DNA from: Streptomyces monashensis
Lineage (GTDB): Bacteria > Actinomycetota > Actinomycetes > Streptomycetales > Streptomycetaceae
DNA length: 64,000 bases
Assembly: GCF_001866665.1 (NCBI RefSeq)
Contig: NZ_MLYO01000023.1
Coordinates: forward strand, 84,543 to 148,542
Direction: 5' to 3'
Of the stretch, positions 50,572 to 62,700 are shown one piece after another. Made by a program: the position numbers and the translations under genes. Numbering within the stretch: position 1 is the first letter of the stretch; every line of letters starts with the position of its first letter. The notes beneath the pieces were generated by a model. That model saw only the letters and a list, made by a program, of their open reading frames with translations. It ran no database searches and had not been told where the DNA came from.

Positions 50572-51972
50572 ATGAACCGCACCGCCCTCAGCCACGGGGA
50601 ATCCGCCCTCACCCGGTACCGGGACGGCGAACCCGCACCGAGCCACCGGCCCGCGGGCGCCCGGTGGCCGGACTCCGGTCCCGGCGACCCCCGTGCCGAC
50701 GGGCGCGGCGACACCCACGTCCATGGCGCGCGGGAGTCGGCCGCCCGTCGGCGGCGGATCGTCGTGCCCGTCGCCGCCGAGAGCGAGGAGGGGCTGCACC
50801 GAGCCGTCCGCGACCTCGCCGAACGGGTGCGCGCCGACGGCGTACGGCCCCGCCCGTACCCCGTGCACGGCGCGGGACCGCACCGCCTCGTCGCCCTGGC
50901 GGACCACCCGGACCTCCTCGCGGACGACCTCCTCAGCCGGCTGCGCGACCGGCCCCAGGCCCGCCCGGCCGAGCCGCCCCTCGTGGCACTCCTCTTCTCG
51001 GGCGGCGGACCGCAGTGGATCGGCACGGGCCGCGCCCTGCTCGCCGAGCCCGTCTTCCGCGATGCCCTGGCCGAGTGCGACCACGCCGTGCGTGCCGTCA
51101 CCGGCTGGTCCGTGACCGAGCGGCTCCTCGCCGACGACGGCCGCTCCCTGCTCCGCACGGACGTCGTCCAACCCGTCCTGTTCGCCGTGCAGACGGCCCT
51201 GGCCCGCACACTGCGCGCGTGGGGAGTGCACGGCGACATCGTGCTCGGGGCCAGCATCGGCGAGGCCGCCGCGGCGGTCGCCGCCGGTGCGCTGCCGCTG
51301 GAGGAAGGGGCGCGGCTCATCGCCACCTGGTCCCGGCTCGTGGCCGAGCGTGCCTCGGGGCACGGCACGATGATCGTCTGCGACCTGACCCACGCCGAGG
51401 CCGAGCGTCTCAGCGCCGCGAGCGGCGGGCAGGTCTTCGTCGCCAACCACCTCTCCCCCGGCCAGTTGTGCCTGTCCGGGACAACGGACGGCATCGCCGG
51501 GGCCGAACGCGAGCTGTCCGCTCGCGGGATCCGTACGCTGCGCATCCCCGTCGACTACGCCGGACACAGCGCCCTCCTGGACCCGCTCGGCCCCGACCTC
51601 GTCCGTGCCCTGTGCGATCTGCGCACCCGGCGCCCGGCCGTGCCGTACTGGTCGACGGTCACACACGGCTTCGTCGACGGTGCTGCTCTCGACGCGACGT
51701 ACTGGGTGCGGAACATGTGCGAACCCACCCTGCTGGAAGAAGGGATACGCCACCTCGCACGGCGGCACACCCTGCGCATCGTCGAAGTCTCCCCGCACCC
51801 GGTCGCCCAGTACTCCGTCCAGCAGACCCTGGCCGGCCTCCAGGACGCCCGATCCGCGGCCCTGACCACGTGCCACCAGGAACTGCCGCCGCTCCAGGGC
51901 CTGGAGAACCTGGTGGCACGCCTGTGGTGCGACGGCGTCGACGTCGACTGGGCTGCCGTGGGTACCGGGTGA
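50572..51972 (+). CDS. Stand-alone PKS-type acyltransferase, starter-like
   Basis: A 466-residue protein holding a KS-AT-linker-like segment (RRIVVPVAAESEEGLHRAV) and one AT domain (LFSGGGPQWIGTG). The nucleophile motif, usually GHSxGE, is GASIGE (Ser228). The specificity motif is YAGH (His332) rather than YASH or HAFH. The Arg that holds the malonyl carboxylate (R-G-R/R-S-R context) is replaced by Trp253 (TWSR). Arg-to-Trp here is known from loading ATs for monocarboxylic starters, so a non-carboxylated acyl-CoA substrate is likely. The PKS in the window has no loading domains, so this may prime it. It lies 12 bp after the prenyl synthase gene. Confidence 0.85.
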   Translation: MNRTALSHGESALTRYRDGEPAPSHRPAGARWPDSGPGDPRADGRGDTHVHGARESAARRRRIVVPVAAESEEGLHRAVRDLAERVRADGVRPRPYPVHGAGPHRLVALADHPDLLADDLLSRLRDRPQARPAEPPLVALLFSGGGPQWIGTGRALLAEPVFRDALAECDHAVRAVTGWSVTERLLADDGRSLLRTDVVQPVLFAVQTALARTLRAWGVHGDIVLGASIGEAAAAVAAGALPLEEGARLIATWSRLVAERASGHGTMIVCDLTHAEAERLSAASGGQVFVANHLSPGQLCLSGTTDGIAGAERELSARGIRTLRIPVDYAGHSALLDPLGPDLVRALCDLRTRRPAVPYWSTVTHGFVDGAALDATYWVRNMCEPTLLEEGIRHLARRHTLRIVEVSPHPVAQYSVQQTLAGLQDARSAALTTCHQELPPLQGLENLVARLWCDGVDVDWAAVGTG

Positions 51973-52225
51973 GCAGCCGCCCGGCCGGCCCGGGTAAGGG
52001 AACGCTCAAGACGTGGTGGTGCCGCGATCTCGAGAAAGCTGTGCACGACATGAATAAATAGATCGAGATCCGGGTCGTCTGGCACGATCCATTCATGCCG
52101 ATCCGCACGCCGCTTTCCCGAAGTGGTATGGGAATTCCTTTCTGCAGCCGGGGGTGACCGGACGTCCTCCGAGCAGGAGGGTCCGCCTGGCCGGACGAAC
52201 AGGCCCTTACAACCACGGAGTCGAC
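51973..52225 (+). promoter_or_regulatory. Region upstream of the second P450
   Basis: 253 bp. An A/T-rich patch (ATGAATAAATAG near 52050, with ATTCATG at 52091) could contain a promoter, and GGAG at 52217-52220 precedes the chosen TTG start. No gene is evident. Confidence 0.35.
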
Positions 52226-53410
52226 TTGACCAGGACCGATCTGCAACCGGTGTCGTTTCCCACCGAGCGCACCTGCCCCTTCAGCCCTCCCCCGAGGCTG
52301 ACCGAGCTGCGGGACGAGCACCCGGTGAGCAGGCTGTCCTATCCCGACGGCACCACGGGATGGCTGGTCACCGGGCACGCCACGGCGCGTTCCGTGCTGA
52401 ACGATCCGCGGTTCAGCTCACGCGGTGAACACCGCAGGACGGCGGTCGGGGAGGGAGCCCCCCAGCCGACACGGCCGGGAGTTTTCATCTTCATGGATCC
52501 GCCGGAGCACACGCGGTTCCGGAAGCTGTTCACCGGAGAATTCACCGTACGGCGGACCAGGAACCTGGAACCGAAGGTGGCGCGGATCACCGCGGACCGG
52601 ATCGCGGCGATGCGGGATATAGGACCTCCGGTGGATCTGGTGCGGGAATTCGCCATGCCCATTCCCTCACTGGTGATCTGTGAGCTGCTGGGTGTTCCGT
52701 ACGAGGATCACGAGTTCTTTCAGCGGCATTCGGAGACCATGCTCGACTACGAGCGCACGATGGACGAGGTCGTGGAGGCGTTCACGCTGATGGCGGAGTT
52801 CCTCACCGGGCTGATCCGCCGCAAGCGCGGCAAGCCGGAGGACGACCTACTGAGCAGGGTGGCCGCATCCGATCTCACGGATGCCGAGGCCGCGGGTTCG
52901 GCGATGCTCGTCCTCACGGCGGGACACGAGACCACCGCGAAGATGCTGGGGCTCGGCACCTATCTGCTGCTGTCCCGCCCGGAGCAACTGGCGCTGCTGC
53001 GGGAGAGGCCGGAGCTGATCAACGGCGCGGTCGAGGAGATGCTGCGCTACCTGAGCATCGTCCAGTTCGGGATCATCCGCGGAGCCACCGAGGACGTCGA
53101 GCTGGACGGCCGGCTGATCCGGGAGGGCGAGGTCGTGACGGTGGCCCTGTCCACGGCCAACCGGGATCCCGCGTTCTTCCCGGAGCCGGACGTGCTCGAC
53201 CTGGGCCGCAACGCCGGACGGCACCTCGCCTTCGGCTACGGCGTGCACCAGTGCGTGGGGCAGCAGCTCGCCAGGACCGAGATGCGCGTGGCCTTCAGCC
53301 GGTTGATCCGCGAGTTCCCCGGACTGCGGCTGGCCGTGGCGCCCGACGAGATCGAGACGGCCCACCTGGCGTCGATGTACGGCGTGCGGCGCCTTCCCGT
53401 CGGCTGGTGA
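52226..53410 (+). CDS. Cytochrome P450 (bacterial class I)
   Basis: A 394-residue P450 with the features of CYP107/105-like tailoring enzymes: HTRFRKLFTGEFT, I helix TAGHETT, ExxR EEMLRYL, haem loop FGYGVHQCVGQQLAR. The TTG start was chosen because GGAG lies five bases before it and it gives the normal length; in-frame starts upstream lack a ribosome site. A ferredoxin gene follows within a few bases and probably supplies electrons. The substrate may be the polyketide, the peptide (for example hydroxy-Piz) or the terpene; position next to the PKS slightly favours the first. Confidence 0.94.
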   Translation: MTRTDLQPVSFPTERTCPFSPPPRLTELRDEHPVSRLSYPDGTTGWLVTGHATARSVLNDPRFSSRGEHRRTAVGEGAPQPTRPGVFIFMDPPEHTRFRKLFTGEFTVRRTRNLEPKVARITADRIAAMRDIGPPVDLVREFAMPIPSLVICELLGVPYEDHEFFQRHSETMLDYERTMDEVVEAFTLMAEFLTGLIRRKRGKPEDDLLSRVAASDLTDAEAAGSAMLVLTAGHETTAKMLGLGTYLLLSRPEQLALLRERPELINGAVEEMLRYLSIVQFGIIRGATEDVELDGRLIREGEVVTVALSTANRDPAFFPEPDVLDLGRNAGRHLAFGYGVHQCVGQQLARTEMRVAFSRLIREFPGLRLAVAPDEIETAHLASMYGVRRLPVGW

Positions 53411-53415
53411 CGGCG

Positions 53416-53619
53416 ATGAGGGTCGCTGTCGACCGGACCAGGTGCTGTGGTGCGGGCATGTGCGCCCTGACACAGCCTCACGTGTTCGACCAGTGCGCGG
53501 AGGACGGGACCGTCGTACTGCTCTGCGCCCATCCGCCGCAGGAGTTGTGGGACAGCGTCGAGGAATGCGTACGGCTCTGCCCTTCCCAGGCGATCAGCGT
53601 CGACGGGAACACGGAGTGA
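53416..53619 (+). CDS. [3Fe-4S]-type ferredoxin
   Basis: A 67-residue ferredoxin. The cysteine pattern CCGAGMC ... CVRLCPSQAI fits the single-cluster [3Fe-4S] ferredoxins that partner Streptomyces P450s. A GTG at 53407 overlapping the P450 stop (GTGA) is an alternative start adding three residues. It is the likely electron donor to the P450 immediately upstream; no ferredoxin reductase gene is in the window. Confidence 0.95.
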   Translation: MRVAVDRTRCCGAGMCALTQPHVFDQCAEDGTVVLLCAHPPQELWDSVEECVRLCPSQAISVDGNTE

Positions 53620-53745
53620 CCCGGGTGGTCGAAGCGTGATCGACCGGAACACCCGTGCAAGAGGTCTCCCTCGGACCTGCTCCCGAAGCCGGCTTCGTCC
53701 GTGCGGACCGTCGTGCCTTGCACCTGCCCGAAGTGAGGATGCGTG

Positions 53746-56700
53746 ATGAACGCTGACGACATTGCCATCATCGGACTCGGCTGCCGTCTCCCCGGCGGAA
53801 TCGACACCCCGGAGGCGTTGTGGCGGGGCCTGCTGGACGGAATCGACGCCGTCGGCGAGGTCCCCCCGCAGCGGTGGCGGGCCGATGACTGGCATGACGC
53901 CGACCCCTCGGCTCCGGGCAGGATGACGACCCGGCGGGGTGGATTCCTGGACGACGTCGCGGGGTTCGACGCCGAGTTCTTCGGGATCTCGCCCACCGAG
54001 GCCCGTCAGATGGATCCGCAGCAGCGGCTGGCGCTCGAGGTCGCCTGGGCGGCGGTGGAGGACGCCAGGATCCGGGCCGACCGGCTCGCCGAGACGGCCA
54101 CGTCCGTGTTCTTCGGAACCATGTGGCAGGAGTACCACCTCGCCACCGGGGCGTCTCCCGGCGAGATCCGCACACACACGGCCATCGGCACGGACACCTC
54201 GATCATTCCGGCCCGCATCGCCTACGCCCTCGGCCTGCGCGGCCCCGTGATGTCCATCGGTACCGGCTGCAGTTCCTCCCTGGTCGCCATTCATCAGGCG
54301 GTCCGGAGCCTGCGGTCGGGAGAATCGGATCTGGCCCTGGCGGGCGGGGTCAGTCTCATCCTCCACCCCCATACGACCGTGGCGATGTCCAAGTTCGGCA
54401 CGCTGAACCCCGACGGGCAGTGCCGCGCCTTCGACGCGGACGCCAACGGGTACGTCCGGAGCGAGGGTTGCGGCGTGGTGGTGCTGCGCAGGTTCGCGGA
54501 CGCCCGGCGCGACGGCGACCGGATCTACGCGGTGATCCGCGGCAGCGCCGTGAACAACGACGGCACCACCGACGGCCTGGCCACCCCGGGTTTCGAGACC
54601 CAGGCCGAGGTGCTGCGCTCGGCCTGGCAGGAGGCCGGCGTCTCCCCGAGCCTGGTGTCCTATGTGGAGGCCCACGGCACGGGGACCCGCCGGGGCGATC
54701 CGATCGAAGCGGCGGCACTGGCCGAGGTGTTCGGCCCCGAGCGAAAGGACCCGCTGCGGATAGGGTCGGTCAAGACCAACTTCGGCCACCTCGAACCGGC
54801 CGCCGGAGTGCTCGGTGTGCTCAAGACCTCCCTGGCGCTCTTCCACGGCGAACTGCCCGCCAGCCTGCACTTCCGGCGCCCGAATCCGGACATCGACTTC
54901 GACGCGGCGAAGCTGGCGGTGGTCACCGGCCGCCTGCCGTGGCCACAGGGACCGCGGCTGGCCGGAGTGAGCAGCTTCGGCTACGGCGGTACCAACGCCC
55001 ATCTCGCGCTCGCGGGGCCGCCGACGGAAGCTGCCGGCGTCCGGGAGCCCGCCGAGCGGACGCGAGTTCCCTGGGTGCTGTCGGCGCGCTCCGCACCGGC
55101 CCTGCGGGACCAGGCCCGCCGGCTGCGCGCTCACCTTGCCGCGCACCCCGGACTCTCCCCCGCCGACGTCGGCTTCTCTCTGGCCACCACCCGTGCCGAC
55201 CATGAGCACCGGGCCGTCCTGCTGGGGTGGGAGACCACGGATTTCCTGGACGGCCTGGAGGCGCTGGCGTCGGGAGCCCAGGCACCGAACCTGGTCGTCG
55301 GATCCGGACGGGGGCGCGGCCCGGTGCTGATGTTCGCCGGACAGGGCACCCAATGGGCGGGAATGGCCTCCGAGTTGCTTCGGACCTCCCCGGTCTTCAG
55401 CGAGACCTTCGCCGAGTGCGAGGCAGCGCTGGGACCTTTCGTGGACTGGAGGCTCACCGACGCGGTCGGGGATGCGGACGCCCTGGAACGGGTGGACGTC
55501 GTACAGCCCGCCCTGTGGGCGGTGATGGTCTCACTGGCACGGCTGTGGAAGCACTTCGGCGTCGAGCCGGAGGTGCTGCTCGGGCACTCCCAGGGCGAGA
55601 TCGCCTCGGCCTGTGTGTCCGGAGCGCTGTCGCTCGGGGACGCGGCGGCCGTGGTGGCGCTGCGCAGCCAGGCGATCCGCCGTGGTCTGGCCGGCCGGGG
55701 CGGCATGGTCTCGCTGGTGTGCTCGCGGTCCGAGGCGCGACGGCTGATCACGCGGTGGCCGGGCCGGCTGTCGGTGGCCGCCGTCAACGGGCCCCGGAGC
55801 ACGGTGGTCTCCGGCGATCCCGAGGCGCTGGCGGAACTGATGGAGGAGTGCGGGTCCGAGGGAATCCGGGCCAGGCGCATCCCGGTGGACTACGCCTCGC
55901 ACTCGGCGCAGGTGGAGGCGGTCCGCGAGGACATCCTCACCGATCTGGCCGGGATCCGCCCGCGTCCGGGGGCGGCGGGCTTCTTCTCCACCGTCGACGT
56001 CGGCCGGATCGACAGCGTGGCACTGGACGCGGGCTACTGGTACCGGAACCTGCGCTCCACGGTCGAACTCGACGCGTGCGTCCGCGAGTTGGCCGCCGAA
56101 GGCCACCGGGTGTTCATCGAATGCACTCCGCACCCCGTGCTCACCATGGGCGTGGAGGAGAGCGCCGACGTGCACACCGTCGGGACGCTGCGCAGGCAGG
56201 AGGGCGACCGGTTCCTGACGGCGCTGGCCGAGGCGTACGCCGGCGGGGTGGACGTCGACTGGTGCCGGGCCTTCGAGCGGGCGAACGTCGTGGACCTGCC
56301 CACGTACCCCTTCCAGCACCAGAGGTACTGGATCGACGCGGAGGCGACGGGCGGCACGGGAACGCAGGACGCGCCGTTCTGGGACGCGGTGGGCCGACAG
56401 GATCTCGACGAGGTGGCCCGGACCCTGCGTGTCGACCGGGACGCCCTCGCCGCCGTCCTGCCCGCGCTGGCCTCCTGGCGCAGGCGACGTACCTCGGAGT
56501 CCGTCGTGGACAACTGGGAGTACCGGGTCGCCTGGAAGGAGATCCCCGCACCCGCCACGGTCCGCCGGGGGGACTGGCTGGCCCTCGTGCCCACCGGCAG
56601 CGCGTGGGCGCGCTCGGTGGCCGGGGACCTGAGCGGACAGGGACTGCGCGTCACGGTCGAGGAGATCGAACCCGGCCTCGACCGGGGCGCGCTGGCCGCG

Positions 56701-59700
56701 CGCCTGCGCGGCACGACCTGCGACGGCGTGCTCTGTCTGCTGGCCGCAGCGGACGGTCCGCACCCCGGACATCCGGGGATCCCCGCCGGCTACGCCGCGA
56801 CCCTGACCGCCGTACAGGCGTTGGGGGACGCCGATGTCACCGCTCCGCTGTGGTGCGTGACGCTGGACGCCGTCGCGGTCGCGGACGAACCGGTCGACCC
56901 GGACGGGGAGCTGGTGTGGGGACTGGGCAGGGTCGTCGCCCTGGAACACTCCGCGCGCTGGGGCGGTCTGATCGACGTGTCCCGCCCGTGTGACACCGCC
57001 GTACTGGCCGGGTTGCTCACCGGCGATCACGGCGAGGACCAGGTGGCGATCCGGGATGCCGTCCCGTACGGCCGCCGCCTGGTCCGCGCCACCGCAGCCG
57101 CTCCCGCCCCTGACTTCAGTCCCCGGGGAACGGTTCTGATCACCGGTGGAACGGGCGCGCTCGGCGCCGAGGTCGCGCGCCGGCTGGCCGGTCAGGGCGC
57201 CGAACGTCTGGTGCTGGTCAGCCGGAGCGGGCCGGACGCCCTTCGGGCGGACTCCCTCACCGCCGATCTCCGCCGGCTCGGGGCAGGGGTCGAGATCGTC
57301 GCCTGCGACGTCTCCGACCGGGAGGCGCTCCGCGAACTCATCGAGCGAACCGGGCCCCGAGCGGTGGTGCACGCCGCCGGAGCACTGCACGACGGACTCG
57401 TCCAGGACCTCACCCTCGACCAGGTCGACGCCGCGCTGCGGGTGAAGGCGCGGGGCGCGTGGAACCTGCACGAACTCACCACCGATCTGGACGCGTTCGT
57501 GCTCTTCTCCTCGTGGGGCGGGACCGTCGGCGTCCCTGGCCAGGGCAACTACGCGCCCGGCAACGCGTACCTGGACGGCCTGGCCAGGCTCCGCCGCGCC
57601 CAGGGACTGCCCGCGACCTCGGTGGCCTGGGGCCCGTGGTCCGGGGACGGAATGGCGCGGGGTCCGGTGAAGGAGGTCCTCGACCGCCACGGCGTACCCG
57701 CCATGGCGCCGGACCTGGCGCTGCTGGCCCTCGGCCGGGCCGTGGCGGGCCCCGAACCCTGCGTCACCGTGGCGGACGTGCACTGGGACCGGTTCCGCAC
57801 GGCGTTCACGGCCACGCGTCCGAGCGCCCTGCTCAGCGACCTGCCCGACGGCCGGGACACCGCGGGCGTCCACGCGCCCGCGCTCGGGCGGCGGCTGGCC
57901 GAACTCCCCCCGGGCAGCCGGGCGCGCGCCGTACTGGACGAGGTCAGGGCGCAGACCGCCCTCGTCCTCGGTCACGCGGCTCCCGACGCCGTGGACGTCG
58001 AGCGCACCTTCAGGGAACTCGCCTTCGACTCGGTCCTCGGGGTCGAACTGCGCAACAGGCTGGGCGCGGTCACCGGGCTGCGGCTGCCCGCCACCCTGAT
58101 CTTCGAACACCCCACGCCCGCGCAGGTCGCCGCACACCTGCTCGCCGGACTCGCCCCGGCCGACACCACGGTCAGCACCCCGCTCGCCGCCCCCGGGAGT
58201 TCGGCGGAGCCCATCGCCATCGTCGCCATGAGCTGCCGGTTCCCCGGCGGAGTAGACGATCCGGAGGGCTTCTGGCGGCTGCTCGCCGACGGCGGAGACG
58301 CCATCACGTCGTTCCCCGAGGACCGGGGCTGGGACCTCTCCGCGCTGTATCACCCGGATCCGGACCACCCCGGAACCAGCTACGTCCGCGAAGGCGGGTT
58401 CGTGACCGCCGCCGCATTCGACCCCGAGTTCTTCGGCATCAGTCCCCGCGAGGCGCTGACCATGGATCCGCAGCAGCGGCTCCTGCTGGAAGGATCCTGG
58501 GAGCTGCTGGAGCGGGCCGGAATCGCGCCGGACACGCTCAGAGGCAGCGACACCGGCGTCTACCTCGGCACCAACGGCCAGGACTACGCGTCGCTGGGAA
58601 CTCCCCACGGGTCCGAGGGATTCGGGCTCACCGGCAGCGCCGCCAGCGTGGTCTCCGGCCGGATCTCCTACGTGCTCGGCCTGGAAGGGCCGTCGGTCAC
58701 GGTGGACACCGCGTGCTCGGCCTCGCTGGTGGCCGTTCACCTCGCCGCACAGGCCCTGGCGAAGGGGGAATGCGCGATGGCCGTCGCGGGCGGCGCCACC
58801 GTGATGGCCACGCCGGGACTGTTCGTCGGGTTCAGCCGGCAACACGGTCTCGACCCCGGTGGACGGTGCCGCGCCTTCTCGGACAGCGCCTCCGGCACGG
58901 CACTGTCCGAGGGCAGCGGGCTGCTGTTGCTGGAGAGACTGTCCGACGCGCGGCGCAACGGGCATCCGGTCCTGGCCGTGATCCGGGGTTCGGCGGTCAA
59001 CCAGGACGGCACCTCCAACGGGCTCACCGCGCCCAACGGCCGCGCCCAGCAGCAGGTCATCCGCAAGGCCCTCGCCGCAGCGGGGCTCGAGGCGTCCGAT
59101 GTGGACGTCGTGGAAGCCCATGGCACCGGCACGACGCTGGGCGATCCCATCGAGGCGCGCGCCCTGCAGGCCACCTACGGCTCTTCCGGCCGCCGGGTGT
59201 GGCTGGGCTCCGTGAAGTCCAACATCGGGCACACCCAGGCGGCGGCGGGCGTGGCCGGTGTGATCAAGATGGTGCTGGCCATCAACAACGCGACGGTGCC
59301 TCGCACACTGCACGCCGACACCCCCTCCCGCCACGTCGACTGGTCCGAGAGCTCCCTGCGGCTGGCCGTCGACCCCGTCGACTGGGACGGCGACGGTCCC
59401 CGGCGAGCCGGCGTCTCCTCCTTCGGCATCAGCGGCACCAACGCCCATCTGATCCTCGAACAGGCCGCCGAGGCCGAGGAACCCGTGTCGGTCTCCCGTC
59501 CCGGGCCGCTGCCGTGGGTGCTGTCCGCGCGCAGCCGGGACGCCCTGCGCGAGCAGGCGTCCCGGCTGGCCGTCCGGATCGGGACGCACCCCGGGCCGGA
59601 CCCGGCCGATCTGGCGTTCTCCCTGGCCACCTCGCGTACGTCCTTCCAGGAGCGGGCCGTCGTCATCGGCCGGGACGCCACCGACCTGCTCGCGGGACTG

Positions 59701-62700
59701 CGTGCGATCACCGAGGGAGAGTCCTCGGCGTCCGTGGTGGAGGGCTCGGCGGGCGAGGGCGCGACGGCGTTCGTCTTCGCCGGGCAGGGAACGCAGCGTG
59801 CGGGCATGGGCGCCGATCTGCGCGAGGCGTATCCGGTGTTCGCCGCCGCGTGGGCGGAGATCTGCGCCGAGCTCGACCGGCACCTCCGCCGTCCGATCGC
59901 CGAGGTCGTCGACGACCCGGACGCGCTGCGCCGTACCGAGTACACGCAGCCCGCGCTGTTCGCCTTCGAGGTGGCGCTGTTCCGGCTCCTGGAGAGCTGG
60001 GGGCTCACGCCCGATCTGGTTCTCGGCCACTCCGTGGGCGAACTCGCCGCCGCGCACGTGGCGGGGGTGCTGTCGCTGGAGGACGCCTGCGTGCTGGTCA
60101 CCGCCCGGGGCCGGCTGATGCAGGCTCAGCCGGACACCGGCGTGATGCTCGCCCTGCAGGCCGGCGAATCGGAGGTCACCCCGCTGCTGAGCGCGCGGGT
60201 CGGTCTCGCCGCGGTCAACGGGCCGCGGTCCGTGGTGATCGCCGGTGACGCCGATGCCGTGCACGAGGTGGCCGGGCGGTTCACCGGACGCCGCACCAAA
60301 CGACTCGACGTGTCGCACGCCTTCCACTGCGCACACATGGACGGCATGCTCGACGAGTTCCGGAGCGTGGCCGAAGGACTCACCTTCCACCCGCCGCGCG
60401 TTCCGCTGGTGACGAACCTGACGGGGCGGCTCGTCACCGTCTGCGATCCCGGCCACTGGGTGCGGCAGGTCAGGCAACCGGTCCGCTTCGCCGACGGGAT
60501 CCGCGCCGCACTCGGCGAGGGCGTCACCAGGTTCCTCGACATCGGCCCCGACGGAACACCTGCCGCCATGATCGAGGACTGCCTGGACCGCGCGGCCGTC
60601 GTGGTCCCGGCCCAGCGGCCGGACCGGCCCGGACCCGAGGCGCTGACCCTGGCGGTCGCCAGAGCACACGCGGCGGGTGCCGGGATCGACTGGCTCTCGA
60701 TGTTCGGCGGACGGCGCCGCCGTGTCGACCTGCCCACCTACGCCTTCCGGCACAAGCGGTTCTGGCTGGACGGCGCCGGCGCCGGACACCCCCGGCCGAC
60801 CCCCGGAACCGGGCATCCCTGGCTGACCGAGAACATCGAACTGGCCGACGGCGGCCGGGTGCTGTCCGGCCGGGTGTCGGCGTCGACCCAGCCCTGGCTC
60901 GCCGATCACGTGGTGTTCGGCACCGTCGTCGTCCCCGGCACCGCGCTGCTGGACCTGGTCCTGGCCGCGGCCGGTCGGGCCGGCGCGGCCGGGGTCGGCG
61001 AGCTGACCCTGACGCAGCCGATGGTGCTGGAGGAAGCGACACAGATACAGGTCAGGATCGGCCCCGCCGAACGGGGACAGCGACCGGTGACCCTGCACAG
61101 CACGGTGGTCGGCTCAGGTGTCTGGAATGCCCATGCCGAGGGTGTGCTGGTGGACGAGCTCGGTCCGGAGCCCACCGACTGGTCGATGCCCGCGCTGCCC
61201 GGCGTGGACCTCTCCGGTTTCTACGAGGGCTTCGCGGCGCAGGGCGTCGACTACGGGCCTGCCTTTCGCGGCGTGAGTGACGTGCGCGGGCAGGACGGCA
61301 TCGCCTGTGGTGTGGTCCGGCTCCCGGTCGCCGAGGCGGGCGGATTCGGCATCCACCCGGCCCTGCTGGACGCGGCCTTGCAGGTGATGCGCGCGGTGGT
61401 CCCGGCCGCCGAGGAGGCCCGGCTTCCCTTCCAGTTCACCGATGTCCGCCTGTACGCCACGGGAGCGACCGAGCTCCGCGTCCGGGTCGACGTGCGGGGC
61501 GACGGGATCCGGGCCTGGCTCACCGACCCCGCCGGGGCACCGGTGGCGTACGTCGGGGCGATGCGGCTGCGTCCGGTCGGCGCCGACCGGCTGCGGGCCG
61601 CCCTCTCCGTTCCCGATCTCTACCGCGTGGCCTTCCGGCCGGTGCCGGAAGTGCCCGCGATCCCGGAGCCGGTGCGGGTCCTGGGCCGGGGCCCGGTGTC
61701 CGAGGTGCTCGGGGTGGCACCGGCAGAGACGATCACCGGGGACGGCCCGCGCCGGATCCTGATCGACGCCACCGCCGACTCCGACGGTGTCGCCGCCGCC
61801 CACGAGTCCACCGCGCACGCGCTGGAAACGCTGCGCCGTCTGCTGCCCCGCACGGACACCGAGCTCGTGTGGATCACCAGGGACAGCGTCGCCGTACGTG
61901 CCGAGGACCGTGTGCGCGGCCTGGCACATGCGCCCTTGTGGGGCCTGCTGCGGGCGGCGCGGCGCGAACACCCCGAGGCGACCGTCCGGGCCGTGGACTG
62001 CGACCGGATCGACGCCGCGACCCTGCTGTCGGCGCTGTCCGTGACCGGCGAACCCGAACTCGCCGTCCGGGGCGGGGAGATCCTGGCGCCCCGGCTGACC
62101 GCCGCGGGTGCGCCCGGTGCGCCCACCGCCGCCGTCGGCGACGGAACGGTGCTGATCACCGGCGGGACCGGCGAACTCGGCAGGGCGGTCGCCAGGCACC
62201 TGGTGACCGAGCACGCGGTCCGCGACCTGGTGCTGACCTCGCGCAGCGGCCCCGAGAACCCGGAAGCCGGCAACCTGATCGCCGAACTGACCGAGGCCGG
62301 TGCGCGGTCCGTCCGGGTACTGGCCTGCGACGTCACCGACCGGACTCAGGTGGCCGGCGTCCTGTCCACGGTGGACAACTGGTCGGCGGTACTGCATCTC
62401 GCGGGCGTACTCGACGACGGGCTGCTGCTCGACTACGACCGGCAGCGCCTGCGCTCGGTGCTGGCCCCGAAGCTGGACGGGGCCGCACACCTGGCGGAAC
62501 TCACCCGCGATCTGGGCCTGTCGGCGTTCGTCCTGTTCTCCTCGGTCTCCGGAACCCTCGGTTCCGCTGGGCAGGGCGCCTATGCGGCGGCCAACGCCTA
62601 CCTGGACGCCCTCGCCGCCCGCTACGGCGGGACCAGTCTGGCCTGGGGCCTGTGGGAGCAGACGGGCTCAGGAATGACCGCACACCTCACAGAGGCGGAA

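Noticed and set aside
49986..52061. A 691-codon plus-strand frame crossing the prenyl synthase and acyltransferase genes.
   Set aside because: It has no recognisable domain and is out of frame with both enzymes, whose motifs are clear.
52181..52196. GTCC-N8-GGAC upstream of the second P450 as a fourth copy of the shared palindrome.
   Set aside because: Only the outer GTCC/GGAC match; the central CGAC of the consensus is absent.
55531..61098. An 1855-codon open frame antisense to the PKS gene.
   Set aside because: Same G/C-bias artefact; the plus-strand frame carries all PKS catalytic motifs.
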